The notes: generated by a model from the sequence alone, not told the origin. Counted from the first letter of the stretch, positions 12,595-21,030 are shown. The stretch: 33,236 nt of DNA from Collinsella aerofaciens (GCF_028209395.1 NZ_JAQLDQ010000021.1:1-33236), one strand, 5' to 3'. Numbers and translations are program-made.

Positions 12595-14793
12595 ATGCGT
12601 AATTCTGTATCCGACGTCACGGACGCCGAGATTCTGGACGAGGCCCGCGAGGCCATGACCCAGGCTGCCTTCGATGCTGCCGACGAGGCCAGCGCCGCCG
12701 AGACCGTTGAGTCCGCGACCGAGAGCCTGCCCGCCTTTGACGAGCTGGGACTTTCGGACGAGATGCTTCGTGCCATCGAGAACCTTGGCTACACGGCGCC
12801 CACGCCTGTCCAGGCTGGCTCGATTCCCGTTGTGCTCGAGGGCCGCGACCTGCTTGCCGCCGCTCAGACCGGCACCGGCAAGACGGCTGCCTTTTTGCTG
12901 CCGACCATGAACAACCTGGAGCACATCGCTCCGCCCAAGCCCGTGCGCGAGCGCGGAGGCCGCAACCGCCGTCGCGGCGCCAAGAAGCCCGAGGGCAACG
13001 GTCGCGGTCCCTTGATGCTCGTCATCACCCCCACGCGCGAGCTTGCCCAGCAGATCGACGAGGTCGCGAGCAAGATCGCCGACGTTACCGGCCATGTTGC
13101 CGTGACCGTCGTGGGCGGCGTGAGCTACAAGCCCCAGACCGCGGCGCTCAAGTACGGCTGCGACATCCTGGTCGCCACGCCGGGCCGTCTGGTCGACCTG
13201 ATCGAGCAGGGCGCCTGCCACCTGGACGAGGTCAAGGTGCTGGTGCTCGACGAGGCCGATCGCATGCTCGATATGGGCTTTTTACCCGCCGTCCGCCGCA
13301 TCGTGCGCGAGACGCCGGCCGAGCGCCAGACGCTGCTGTTCTCGGCTACGCTCGACGAGGAGGCCGTGGGCGAGATCACCGACCTGGTGAGCGACCCGGC
13401 CCGCGTGGAGATCGCGCCCGCTACATCGACCGCCGACACCGTCGACCAGTTTGTGTTCCCGGTGTCCATCGAGGCCAAGAACAACCTGCTGCCCGAGTTC
13501 CTCAAAAAGGAGGGCCCGGAGCGCACTATCGTCTTTATGCGCACCAAGCACCGCGCCGACAGCTGCTGCCGTCGCTTGGAGCGTAAGGGCATCAAGGCCG
13601 CCGCGATTCACGGCAACCGCAGCCAGGCGCAGCGCGAGCGCGCGCTTTCGGCCTTCCGCGACGGCACCGTCGACGTACTGGTGGCGACCGACGTGCTCGC
13701 CCGCGGCATCGACATCAGCGACGTGCGCTACGTCGTGAACTTTGATGTGCCGGCCGAGCCGACCGACTATATCCACCGCATTGGCCGTACGGGCCGCGCC
13801 GGCGAGCTGGGGTGGGCCATCACGTTTGTGACCGAGCAGGATGTCGATGAGTTCTACGAGATCGAGAAGCTCATGGACAAGACGGCCGACATCTACGGGG
13901 CCGGCGACCTGCATGTGGGTCCCAACCCGCCCGCGGTTGACCCCGAGCGCGACCCTGCCGCCTTTAAGGTGAAGAAGAAGACCAAGCGCGGCAAGTCCAA
14001 GAGCAAGAAGAAGCTTGAGCAGGCGCGTCGCGACGGCAAGCGCAACGGCGACGATTACGGCGATGTTGCCGGTCGTTCCAACCGCGGTCGCGACGAGCGC
14101 CGCAGCGACGGCGAGCGTCCGGGCCGTCCCAAGCGCGGCGGCAAGACCCGCGTGCGCGAGGGCGTTCAGGCTCGCGTGGACGAGGCTGTGGAGAGCGTGG
14201 CCCGCGAGGTAGCTGCCGAGGAGCGCGGGGGTGCTGCTGCCGTCGAGCAGACCCCACGCGGCAACCGTGCCGAGCGCCGTGCCAAGCAGTTCCAGGGCGA
14301 GGCGCATCGCCGTCGCCGCGAGGACGAGGACCGTGGTGGCCGTCGTCGTGTTGAGCGCGAGGACGAGGGCCGCGGTTCGCGCGGCGGCAAGCGCGGCTCG
14401 GGTGACCGTCGTCGTTCCGGTCGCAATGACGAGCGCAGTGGCCGTGGCGGCGAAGGCCGTGGTTCGCGTGACGAGCGCGGCGTCCGTGGCGGCGAGCGTC
14501 GCGAGGGTGCTCGTGGCAACGGTGGCCGCAGCGGCGCCGGTCGTTCGAATGAGTCGCGCGATCGTCGCGACCCGCGTGCCAGCCGCGATCGTCGCGATGA
14601 TTGGCGCAACTACGACGACACCCGCGAGGAGCGCCGTGGCGGCTACCGCGGCGGGCGTGGTGACAACCAGGCCGGTTCCCGCGGCGGTCGCGCCGGCGGT
14701 CGCGATAACCGTGGCAGCTATGGTAACAATCGTGGCGGCAATCGCGGCGGCAGCTCCCGTCGTCCCGGCGACGGCGGCGGCAAGCGCAGATAA
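12595..14793 (+). CDS. DEAD-box ATP-dependent RNA helicase with long Arg/Gly-rich tail, 732 aa
   Basis: All helicase motifs are present: Q-motif with Q73 (FDELGLSDEML.. to TPVQ), AQTGTGKT (90-97), PTREL (146-150), TPGR, DEAD (219-222), SAT (250-252), TDVLARGID near 365-373 and HRIGRTGR (394-401). A basic insert (RERGGRNRRRGAKK) sits between motifs I and Ia. The last 270 residues or so are low-complexity, rich in Arg, Gly, Asp and Ser, with many RGG and DRR steps, expected to be disordered and to bind RNA. ATG 12595 has AAGGAA about 9 nt upstream; the longer frame from 12559 lacks a site. Relatives of the DeaD/CshA type unwind rRNA and mRNA in the cold; the roughly 200-nt leader would suit cold regulation. 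Monocistronic, with a strong terminator. Confidence 0.95.
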   Translation: MRNSVSDVTDAEILDEAREAMTQAAFDAADEASAAETVESATESLPAFDELGLSDEMLRAIENLGYTAPTPVQAGSIPVVLEGRDLLAAAQTGTGKTAAFLLPTMNNLEHIAPPKPVRERGGRNRRRGAKKPEGNGRGPLMLVITPTRELAQQIDEVASKIADVTGHVAVTVVGGVSYKPQTAALKYGCDILVATPGRLVDLIEQGACHLDEVKVLVLDEADRMLDMGFLPAVRRIVRETPAERQTLLFSATLDEEAVGEITDLVSDPARVEIAPATSTADTVDQFVFPVSIEAKNNLLPEFLKKEGPERTIVFMRTKHRADSCCRRLERKGIKAAAIHGNRSQAQRERALSAFRDGTVDVLVATDVLARGIDISDVRYVVNFDVPAEPTDYIHRIGRTGRAGELGWAITFVTEQDVDEFYEIEKLMDKTADIYGAGDLHVGPNPPAVDPERDPAAFKVKKKTKRGKSKSKKKLEQARRDGKRNGDDYGDVAGRSNRGRDERRSDGERPGRPKRGGKTRVREGVQARVDEAVESVAREVAAEERGGAAAVEQTPRGNRAERRAKQFQGEAHRRRREDEDRGGRRRVEREDEGRGSRGGKRGSGDRRRSGRNDERSGRGGEGRGSRDERGVRGGERREGARGNGGRSGAGRSNESRDRRDPRASRDRRDDWRNYDDTREERRGGYRGGRGDNQAGSRGGRAGGRDNRGSYGNNRGGNRGGSSRRPGDGGGKRR

Positions 14794-14820
14794 CATACGC
14801 ATCGCACGCTAGCGTGAGAC

Positions 14821-14863
14821 AAACAAAAGGGCCCGAGCAAACAACGCTCGGGCCCTTTTGTTT
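14821..14863. terminator. Strong bidirectional terminator after the helicase gene
   Basis: An 18-bp perfect stem, 14821-14838 with 14846-14863, loop AAACAAC. The core GGGCCCGAGC/GCTCGGGCCC is flanked by AAACAAAA and TTTTGTTT, so it can act on both strands. Confidence 0.92.
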
Positions 14864-15412
14864 ACCGTGTCCATCGCTAATCCAAACGTGATTTTCTCGG
14901 GAATGCATCTGGGGGATGCCGAGGACCTATTTTCTGTCATGCGGCAATGGGTCCCATGGGGTGCGTCGTGCATTTTTTGGAGTATTCAGCAGCTCTAGTT
15001 GGTTGCATACGATTCGGTATTGCCAACGGCGGCCTTCGGATATCCCTAGCGAGCGTTCCGAGTCAGATTTCGCCGTTTTCCGGAGCAGGGGCGCGTCATT
15101 CTCGCCATGTCGGGACTTAGAATGATACGGCGCCCTACAGTTTTGCCCACCCGCGGCGGTGCTGGCGCGGTCACGTTGCAGAATACTCCGTTTTTTGCAC
15201 GGGCCAGGATGGGGTACCTCAGGAGAACACGGCGGTATCCCGTAAATATATACAATCTGTACCGTAATTAATACAAAACGAAGAGGCAGACAGCGTAGGG
15301 TGGGTGCATTGGGGTGTTTGGTGCACCAAAACGTGGATCCCACGTACCGTATACTCTGGCTGGATGTGAAAACGGCTTGACGCGTCGTCAGGCGTAGGGG
15401 GAGGGTGCCTCG
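14864..15412. other. Intergenic region with an inverted motif pair and the EFR1 promoter
   Basis: No convincing gene. GTGCATTTTTTGGAGTATTC (14968-14987) and, on the other strand, GTGCAAAAAACGGAGTATTC (15181-15200) share GTGCA and GGAGTATTC and are each preceded by CCCAT 8-10 nt upstream; they are inverted with about 190 nt between them. The remainder up to 15300 shows nothing I can name. A minus-strand frame of 138 codons (14927-15343) has no binding site or family resemblance. Confidence 0.5.
15317..15355 (+). promoter_or_regulatory. Putative EFR1 promoter with two adjacent palindromes
   Basis: TTTGGTGCACCAAA (15317-15330) is a perfect 14-bp palindrome and ACGTGGATCCCACGT (15331-15345) a 6+3+6 inverted repeat directly behind it. 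A -10-like TATACT follows at 15350-15355, so either palindrome would cover the -35 region. No good -35 is visible, which suggests an activated or repressed promoter. Confidence 0.5.
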
Positions 15413-16174
15413 ATGGACGTATTCGAAATTGTGTTTAGTCCGACGGGTGGAACGCGGAAGGTGTCTGGCCTTGTGGCCGGGGCGCTGGACAAAAATACCG
15501 TTACCGTCGATCTGACCGATAGCGGGCTAGATTTCAGCGCCGTCTCGATGACTGAGGACGACGTGGCCGTAATCTCTGTGCCGGCGTATGCCGGTAGAAT
15601 CCCGGCTGTGGTGGCTGACCGGTTGGGCATAGTGCGCGGCAACGGGGCTCGGACTGTTTTGGTTTGTGTATACGGAAACCGCGCGTTTGAGGACACGCTC
15701 GTAGAGTTGGAGGACGTTGCGAAGCGCGCCGGATTTAGGGTGGTCGCAGCGGTTTCTGCTATTGCTGAGCATTCCGTTGCTCGTCAGTTTGCTGCTGGGC
15801 GACCGGATGCGCAGGATGCGGCGCAGCTCGCAGAGTTTGCGCAGCAAATTCAGCAGAAGCTGTTGGCTGAGGATGCATCCGAGCCCTCTATTCCCGGCAA
15901 TCGTCCTTATAAACAAGCTGGAGGTCACCGCATGGCACCCGAGGCAACAGAGGATTGCGTCTCCTGCGGTGCATGCGCCGCGGCGTGCCCCGTTTGCGCT
16001 ATCGACAAGGGCGACCCCAAGCGAGCAGCTGACGAGGCGTGTATCTCCTGCATGCGCTGCATCGCCGTATGTCCGCGAGGCGCTCGCAAGCTTGATCCCA
16101 ACAAGCTATCCGCTGTTTCCCAGATGCTGAGCAAGGTTTGCGTCGTGCGGAAGGAATGCGAACTCTTCATCTAG
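15413..16174 (+). CDS. EFR1-type flavodoxin-ferredoxin protein, 253 aa
   Basis: An N-terminal flavodoxin-like domain with the FMN phosphate loop SPTGGT (residues 9-14) is joined to a C-terminal ferredoxin domain with two [4Fe-4S] sites: C182, C185, C188, C192 and C210, C213, C216, C220. This is the layout of the EFR1 family, electron-transfer proteins of anaerobes whose partners are mostly unknown. ATG 15413 follows AGGGGGAGG at normal distance. The protein is full length and cytoplasmic. It stands alone between the helicase terminator and the PTS operon; the two palindromes upstream suggest its own regulation. A redox role is firm; the donor and acceptor are not. Confidence 0.92.
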   Translation: MDVFEIVFSPTGGTRKVSGLVAGALDKNTVTVDLTDSGLDFSAVSMTEDDVAVISVPAYAGRIPAVVADRLGIVRGNGARTVLVCVYGNRAFEDTLVELEDVAKRAGFRVVAAVSAIAEHSVARQFAAGRPDAQDAAQLAEFAQQIQQKLLAEDASEPSIPGNRPYKQAGGHRMAPEATEDCVSCGACAAACPVCAIDKGDPKRAADEACISCMRCIAVCPRGARKLDPNKLSAVSQMLSKVCVVRKECELFI

Positions 16175-16206
16175 CGCATACGAAATTGGTGCAATGGGGC
16201 CAGAGC

Positions 16207-16254
16207 AAGGAGTGTCCCTGGGTGCCGGCAGAAAAGGAACGTCCCCAAGTGCCG
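16207..16254. repeat. REP-like repeat, copy 2
   Basis: It matches the reverse complement of 617-664 at about 41 of 48 positions, including AAAAGGAACGTCCC and TGCCGGCA. The second palindrome arm of copy 1 is missing here. It lies in the gap between EFR1 and the PTS operon. Confidence 0.65.
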
Positions 16255-16303
16255 CTTAAATACCGTTTATCGAAGAAAAAATACCGCTCACCGGTCATAA
16301 TGA

Positions 16304-16331
16304 TTGTTCTGGCTTTGGGCTTGTCTACAAT
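16304..16331 (+). promoter_or_regulatory. Putative promoter of the PTS operon
   Basis: -35-like TTGTTC (16304-16309) and -10 TACAAT (16326-16331) are 16 nt apart. Transcription would start near 16338, just before the antiterminator-like hairpin at 16353, which fits LicT-type control. Confidence 0.5.
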
Positions 16332-16352
16332 AGCTCCCGTAAAAAGAAATGC

Positions 16353-16388
16353 GGAAGGTTACCGAGTCCCTCGGACGTGGGCCTAACC
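16353..16388 (+). promoter_or_regulatory. RAT-like antiterminator hairpin for a LicT-type protein
   Basis: GGAAGGTTACCGAG on the left and GGGCCTAACC on the right recall the GGATTGTTACTG and CAGGCAAAACC halves of known BglG/LicT target RNAs. An inner stem CCGAG/CTCGG (16362-16374) and an outer stem GGTTA/TAACC (16357-16361, 16384-16388) can form. It lies just upstream of a terminator and of the operon coding for the antiterminator itself. At 36 nt it is longer than the usual 29-30 nt. Confidence 0.5.
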
Positions 16389-16400
16389 AAAGTCTTTGAA

Positions 16401-16436
16401 CGGATGTGTCTCTATGGACGCATTCGCTTGATTTTG
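16401..16436 (+). terminator. Leader terminator of the PTS operon
   Basis: CGGATGTGTC (16401-16410) pairs with GACGCATTCG (16417-16426) through ten pairs, two of them G-U, around loop TCTATG, followed by CTTGATTTTGG. A wobble-softened stem with T-rich tail directly after the RAT-like element is the expected partner for antitermination. Confidence 0.55.
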
Positions 16437-16468
16437 GTTGGGCTATATTTATGAAGGGACATGCCACC

Positions 16469-16981
16469 ATGGGTTTCTTTTCTCGCCTGATGGGCGGTTC
16501 GGATGAGCAGAAGACTGCAACTTCCGAGTTCGAAATCCTCGCTCCCGTTTCCGGCGAGCTTGTTCATCTGGAAAAAACCAATGACCCCGCTTTTAGCAGC
16601 CGTGCCGTGGGCGATGGCGTTGCCGTGGTTCCCCAAGAGGGAACGGTGTGCGCTCCTGTCTCCGGTACCGTCGCGGCGCTGTTCCCGACCGAGCACGCGC
16701 TGGGTATCATGTCCGACGACAGCTCTGCTCAGGTGATGCTGCATATCGGAATCGACACTGTTAAACTTGAGGGCAAGGGCTTCCATGCGCTTGTTGCTCA
16801 GGGTGACCATGTCGACGCGGGCCAGCCCCTCGTCGAGGTCGATTTCGACGCGGTCCGCGCCGCCGGCTTCGATCCCACGGTCTTCGTTATCGTGTGCGAG
16901 CGTTCGGAGAACTCGACTCTTCGTGAGCACGCTTCCGGCCCTGTTGCTGTTAAAGAGCCTGTCGTCTGGCTTTCCGAGTAA
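16469..16981 (+). CDS. PTS glucose-family EIIA protein, 170 aa
   Basis: A cytoplasmic phosphocarrier that passes phosphate from HPr to the EIIB domain. The two conserved histidines are visible: H76 in PTEHALGI and the phosphorylated H92 in VMLHIGIDTVKLEGKGF. The fold is a single beta-barrel of normal length. ATG 16469 is chosen because AAGGGA lies 9 nt upstream; the ATG at 16451 overlaps that site. It is the first gene of an operon with the antiterminator, EIICB and GH4 genes. It may serve this EIICB only, or act as a general EIIA-Glc. Confidence 0.93.
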   Translation: MGFFSRLMGGSDEQKTATSEFEILAPVSGELVHLEKTNDPAFSSRAVGDGVAVVPQEGTVCAPVSGTVAALFPTEHALGIMSDDSSAQVMLHIGIDTVKLEGKGFHALVAQGDHVDAGQPLVEVDFDAVRAAGFDPTVFVIVCERSENSTLREHASGPVAVKEPVVWLSE

Positions 16982-16987
16982 ATTCTT

Positions 16988-17854
16988 GTGGTGGGTACCG
17001 TGGTTATCAAGCGAGTTTTCAACAACAACGTCGCAATGGTCACTTCGGACGATGGCTCTGAGCTCATCGTCATCGGTCGAGGCCTCTGCTTTGGCCGTCA
17101 TGCCGGCGATGCCATCGACGAGGCATCGGTCGAAAAGACCTACGCGTTGCAGGAGGGAACTTCTCAGGATTCGCGTACGATTGACCGCTTGGCACATCTT
17201 TTAGAGTCCATCCCCACCGTCAACCTCGTGATTTCCGAGGACATCGTTCAGATGCTTCGTCGAGAGCTCAATGTTGATATCAACGACAAGATTCTCATTG
17301 CTCTCGCAGACCATATCAGCCTTGCTTTGGAGCGCGAGCGCAAGGGCGTCCCCTGCGAGAATCCGTTGCTGCTCGAGATCCAGCAGTTCTATCGCAAGGA
17401 GTATGCGCTTGCGGGCCGTGCGCTGCAGATTGTCAAGGAGTATATGGGCATCCAGATGAGCGAAGAAGAGCAGGGTTTTATTACGCTGCATATCGTCAAC
17501 GCCACCATGCCGCAACGCTCCGACCTTCTCATCATCTCGGTCCAGCTTGTTCGCGACGTGCTCACGATTGTTTCCGAGCGCTATGCTACGACCCTCGATG
17601 ACACCTCGCTGCCCTATGAGCGTTTCGTTCGTCACCTGCAGTTTTTCGCACAGCGAGCGCTCGATCCTGCGGCCGGGCAAATCAATGGCGACGCGCTGTT
17701 CCGAATCGATGAAACGGCGTATCCGTGCGCATTCTCGTGCGCGGACGCCATAGCTGCCCACTTGTCGTCTACCTATAACGTTGTCGTTACCGATGCCGAG
17801 AAGAGTTATCTCGCATATCACATTGTTAACCTGCTTGGAGAACCTGGTCTCTAG
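16988..17854 (+). CDS. BglG/LicT-family transcription antiterminator, 288 aa
   Basis: An RNA-binding domain (1-60, with VIKRVFNNNVAMV and IVIGRGLCFG) is followed by two PTS regulation domains. The four phosphorylatable histidines are present: H109 and H168 in PRD1, H216 and H278 in PRD2. In the family, EIIB phosphorylates PRD1 when sugar is absent, and HPr phosphorylates PRD2 to activate; the active dimer binds the RAT hairpin and prevents termination. The frame opens with GTG at 16988, 6 nt after the EIIA stop; a GTG at 17000 (MVIKRVFNNN) fits family alignments better and could be the true start, giving 284 aa. The likely target is the leader at 16353-16436, so the operon would be autoregulated. 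Confidence 0.92.
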   Translation: MVGTVVIKRVFNNNVAMVTSDDGSELIVIGRGLCFGRHAGDAIDEASVEKTYALQEGTSQDSRTIDRLAHLLESIPTVNLVISEDIVQMLRRELNVDINDKILIALADHISLALERERKGVPCENPLLLEIQQFYRKEYALAGRALQIVKEYMGIQMSEEEQGFITLHIVNATMPQRSDLLIISVQLVRDVLTIVSERYATTLDDTSLPYERFVRHLQFFAQRALDPAAGQINGDALFRIDETAYPCAFSCADAIAAHLSSTYNVVVTDAEKSYLAYHIVNLLGEPGL

Positions 17855-17953
17855 GCATAACGTGCCCACACATCGATTGATATAAGGCAGGGCTCACGGT
17901 CTTGTCTAGGGCACATCTGTCTTAATTTGCGGAAAAGGAAGGGGAGTACCGCT

Positions 17954-19570
17954 ATGACCGCAAAAAAGAAGTTCAATTTCAAAGCGCCGTTGGAGGTGTT
18001 CGCGAAGTCAATCGTCCAGCCGATGATGTATCTCTCGGTTGCCGGCATTCTGCTCATCGTGGGCATTATTCTGACCAACAAGACCATTTGCGCCTTGATC
18101 CCCGTACTGGGCTCCGGTCCGTTCCAGCTTGTGGGCACCGTTGTCTATCAGTCGCTGATGTTTATCATCAACAACCTCTCGATTCTGTTCTGCGTGGGCA
18201 TCGCCGGCGCCATGGCAAAGAAGAACAAGGGCCATGCTTCGCTGATTGCCCTGATGTCGTTCTTCCTGTTCCTGCAGGCTAACAACATCGTGCTCAACGC
18301 CACCGGCTCTCTTGCCGAAGCGAGCGGCATGCTCGGTCTTACCGGAACCGGCCAGAGCACCGTTATGGGCATTCAGGTGCTCGATACCGGCGTGTTTGGC
18401 GGCATCATTCTTGGTTGCATCACCGGTGCCGTGTTCAACAAGTACTCGAACAAGCAGTTCCCCATTGCCCTTTCGATGTTCTCGGGCGTTCGTTTTCCGT
18501 TCCTGATCATGATCATCATTTCCTGGATCATGGGTGCTGGCTTCTGCATCGTTTGGCCTCCGGTTCAGGGTGCCATCTCCTCCGTTGCCGGCATCATTAA
18601 GGAGTCGGGCAACATCGGTCTGTTTATCTACGGCATGCTCAACAAGCTGCTCGTTCCTACCGGTCTGCATCACCTCATCTACACCCCGTTCCAGTTCTCC
18701 GATGTGGGCGGCACCCTGACGCTGGGCGATCAGGTTATCGCCGGCGCCTATCCCATCCGTGTTGCCGAGATGGCAATGACGGGCCAGCCCTTCTCCGATA
18801 GCACCTATTTCAACAGCTACACCTTCAACAACCTGTGGCCCTACATCGGTATCGGTCTCGCCTTTATCTTCACCGCTTACAAGGGGAACAAGGATAAGAC
18901 CAAGGCCGTTATCATCCCGCTGATCATCACCGCCGTGCTCTCCTGTGTCACCGAGCCCATGGACTTCCTCTTTGTCTTTGCCGCTCCCGTGCTCTTTGTT
19001 GTTCACTCGGTTCTTTCCGGTATCTTCCTGGTCCTGCTCAAGGTCCTCTCCGTGCCCGCTTCGACTGCAGGCGGCATCATCAACATCGTGGTTTCCAACC
19101 TGGTCCTTGGTGTCGATAAGACCAACTGGCCGATGATGCTCGTGCTCGGAGTCGTCAACGCCGCTCTGTACTTCTTCCTCTTCACCTTCCTTATTAAGAA
19201 GCTCAACCTCCACACGCCTGGCCGCGAGGAGGAGTCCGAGCTCGCCGAGTCCGTTGCCGAGGGCGAGGCCGCCGCGTCTGTCGCGGTGAAGCAGGGCGCT
19301 GTTGCCGCAGCTCCCGCAGAGGGCGTCGATGCAGGTATTGCCGACCTGGTCGCAGGTCTTGGCGGCAAGGACAACATCGAGGAGCTCGAGAACTGCTTTA
19401 CACGTCTTCGCGTGAACGTTAAGAACCCGGACCTCATCGATGAGAACCTCATCAACCACGTGCCCAACAGCGGCATCAACCGCAACGGCAACAATATCCA
19501 GATCATCTTTGGCATGAAGGTCGCCGAGATGCGCGACAAGGTCGAAAACGCAATTGAGAAGGAGCAGTAA
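17954..19570 (+). CDS. PTS EIICB, glucose/maltose family, probable alpha-glucoside transporter, 538 aa
   Basis: A membrane permease domain (EIIC, about 10-425, some ten hydrophobic segments, with GLHHLIYTPFQF) followed by an Ala/Glu-rich linker and an EIIB domain whose phosphocysteine is C481 in ENCFTRLRV. The domain order is C-B, without its own EIIA, which the first gene of the operon supplies. ATG 17954 is preceded by GGAAGGGGAG. The sugar is phosphorylated during uptake; the GH4 6-phospho-alpha-glucosidase directly downstream suggests maltose or a similar alpha-glucoside (inference from context). The gap to the antiterminator is 99 nt with no clear terminator. Confidence 0.93.
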   Translation: MTAKKKFNFKAPLEVFAKSIVQPMMYLSVAGILLIVGIILTNKTICALIPVLGSGPFQLVGTVVYQSLMFIINNLSILFCVGIAGAMAKKNKGHASLIALMSFFLFLQANNIVLNATGSLAEASGMLGLTGTGQSTVMGIQVLDTGVFGGIILGCITGAVFNKYSNKQFPIALSMFSGVRFPFLIMIIISWIMGAGFCIVWPPVQGAISSVAGIIKESGNIGLFIYGMLNKLLVPTGLHHLIYTPFQFSDVGGTLTLGDQVIAGAYPIRVAEMAMTGQPFSDSTYFNSYTFNNLWPYIGIGLAFIFTAYKGNKDKTKAVIIPLIITAVLSCVTEPMDFLFVFAAPVLFVVHSVLSGIFLVLLKVLSVPASTAGGIINIVVSNLVLGVDKTNWPMMLVLGVVNAALYFFLFTFLIKKLNLHTPGREEESELAESVAEGEAAASVAVKQGAVAAAPAEGVDAGIADLVAGLGGKDNIEELENCFTRLRVNVKNPDLIDENLINHVPNSGINRNGNNIQIIFGMKVAEMRDKVENAIEKEQ

Positions 19571-19573
19571 ACA

Positions 19574-20956
19574 ATGATCATTACTCTGTGTGGTGGCGGA
19601 TCCACCTTTACCCCTGGCATCGTCAAGTCCATCGCTCTGCGCAAGGACGAACTCGACGTTGACGAGATTCGTCTGTACGACATCAACGAGGAGCGCCAGC
19701 GCAAGATCGGCGTGCTCGTGGACTGGATTCTGCACGAGGACCTCGGCCTGGACATCAAGCTCACGGTGACCACCGACAAGGAGACGGCTTTTGCCGACGC
19801 GAGCTTCGTGTTTGCCCAGATGCGCGTGGGCGGCTACGCCATGCGCGAGCAGGACGAGAAGATTCCGCTGCGCCATGGCTGCGTGGGCCAGGAGACCTGC
19901 GGTTGCGGCGGCCTTGCCTACGGCATGCGCACCATCTTCCCCATGGTCGAGCTGATCGATGACGTTGAGAAGTACGCCAAGAAGGACTACTGGATTCTCA
20001 ACTACTCCAACCCTGCCGCCATCGTGTCCGAGGGCTGCCGCGTGCTGCGTCCTAATGCTCGCATCATCAACATCTGCGACATGCCGATCGCGATCATCGA
20101 TGTGGTTTGCGCCGCACTCGATATCGACAAGAAGGATGTCGAGTACGATTACTTTGGTCTCAACCACTTTGGTTGGTTCACCTCGATCCGCCACAAGGGC
20201 GAGGAGGTGCTCCCGCAGCTGCGCGAGTACATCAAGGAGCATGAGATTCTGCTGCCCGACTCCTACCTCAAGGGCATGGGCTCGCTCATGGCAAAGAAGC
20301 CCGAGGAGGCCACTGACGAGCACCCCGAGCAGAACCGCCACACCAAGGGCAGCTGGTACTACGTCTGGAAGGGCGAGTACGAGATCATGGAGTGCTTCCC
20401 GGAGTACCTGCCCAACACGTATCTGAACTACTACCTGCAGCAGAAGGAGTTCGTCGAGCATTCCAACCCCGAGCGCACCCGTGCTAACGAGGTTGAGGAG
20501 ACGCGTGAGAAGAACCTCTTCGACGGCATCGACCACTACGAGAAGACGGGCGAGATCGACGAGAGCACGTTCTATGCGGGCAGCCACGGCGACTGGATTG
20601 CCGATCTGGCTATCGCTCTGAAGAACGACACCAAGCAGCGCTTCCTGGTCATTTGCGAGAACAAGGGCGCTATCCCCAACATGCCCTACGACGCTATGGT
20701 CGAGCTGCCTGCCTACATTGGCAAGAATGGCCCCGAGGTCATCAGCCGCGACAACATTCCTCTGTTCCAACAGGGCCTCATGATGCAGCAGCTGAACTCC
20801 GAGAAGCTCGTGGTCGAGGCTACGATCGAGGGTTCTTACGAGAAGGCGCTCAAGGCCTTTACGCTGAACAAGACCGTGCCTTCGATGAAGGTCGCCAAGG
20901 AGGTTCTCGACGACATGATCGAGGCCAACAAGGGTTACTGGCCCGAGCTTAAGTAA
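19574..20956 (+). CDS. 6-phospho-alpha-glucosidase, glycoside hydrolase family 4, 460 aa
   Basis: Hydrolyses 6-phospho-alpha-glucosides delivered by the PTS to glucose 6-phosphate and a sugar, using NAD+ and a divalent metal in the GH4 redox mechanism. Visible: the NAD loop CGGGSTFTPG (residues 6-15), NYSNPA (143-148), C168 in the CDMP motif, and GLNHFGW (195-201). CDMP is described as the signature of phospho-alpha-glucosidases (phospho-beta enzymes have CN.P), which decides the call. The start is 3 nt after the EIICB stop, preceded by GAAGGAGCAG inside the EIICB end. Full length. A very long antisense frame covers this gene and EIICB; it is a codon-use artefact. Confidence 0.94.
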   Translation: MIITLCGGGSTFTPGIVKSIALRKDELDVDEIRLYDINEERQRKIGVLVDWILHEDLGLDIKLTVTTDKETAFADASFVFAQMRVGGYAMREQDEKIPLRHGCVGQETCGCGGLAYGMRTIFPMVELIDDVEKYAKKDYWILNYSNPAAIVSEGCRVLRPNARIINICDMPIAIIDVVCAALDIDKKDVEYDYFGLNHFGWFTSIRHKGEEVLPQLREYIKEHEILLPDSYLKGMGSLMAKKPEEATDEHPEQNRHTKGSWYYVWKGEYEIMECFPEYLPNTYLNYYLQQKEFVEHSNPERTRANEVEETREKNLFDGIDHYEKTGEIDESTFYAGSHGDWIADLAIALKNDTKQRFLVICENKGAIPNMPYDAMVELPAYIGKNGPEVISRDNIPLFQQGLMMQQLNSEKLVVEATIEGSYEKALKAFTLNKTVPSMKVAKEVLDDMIEANKGYWPELK

Positions 20957-20988
20957 AAGCAACAGGGTCGCTGGCCGCATACCTGGAG

Positions 20989-21030
20989 CAATGCCCCGTC
21001 CACGTGATTGCGTGGGCGGGGCATTGTCAT
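20989..21030 (+). terminator. Terminator-like hairpin after the PTS operon
   Basis: CAATGCCCCGTCCACG (20989-21004) pairs with CGTGGGCGGGGCATTG (21011-21026) with one G-T pair. The tail TCATTT is a weak T-run. Confidence 0.7.

Noticed and set aside
13282..14802. A 506-codon Ala/Thr-rich frame on the minus strand opposite the helicase gene
   Set aside because: Antisense shadow of the Arg/Gly-rich helicase tail; no start signals and no recognisable domain.
14927..15343. A 138-codon minus-strand frame as a small gene
   Set aside because: No ribosome binding site, biased Arg/Pro/Ser composition and overlap with the inverted motif pair and EFR1 palindromes suggest non-coding sequence.
18008..20980. 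A 990-codon open frame on the minus strand
   Set aside because: It is antisense to the EIICB and GH4 genes, which have full motifs and binding sites. Strong codon bias in GC-rich genes removes stops from this frame; its translation is low-complexity (Leu, Val, Asp, His rich) with no family.
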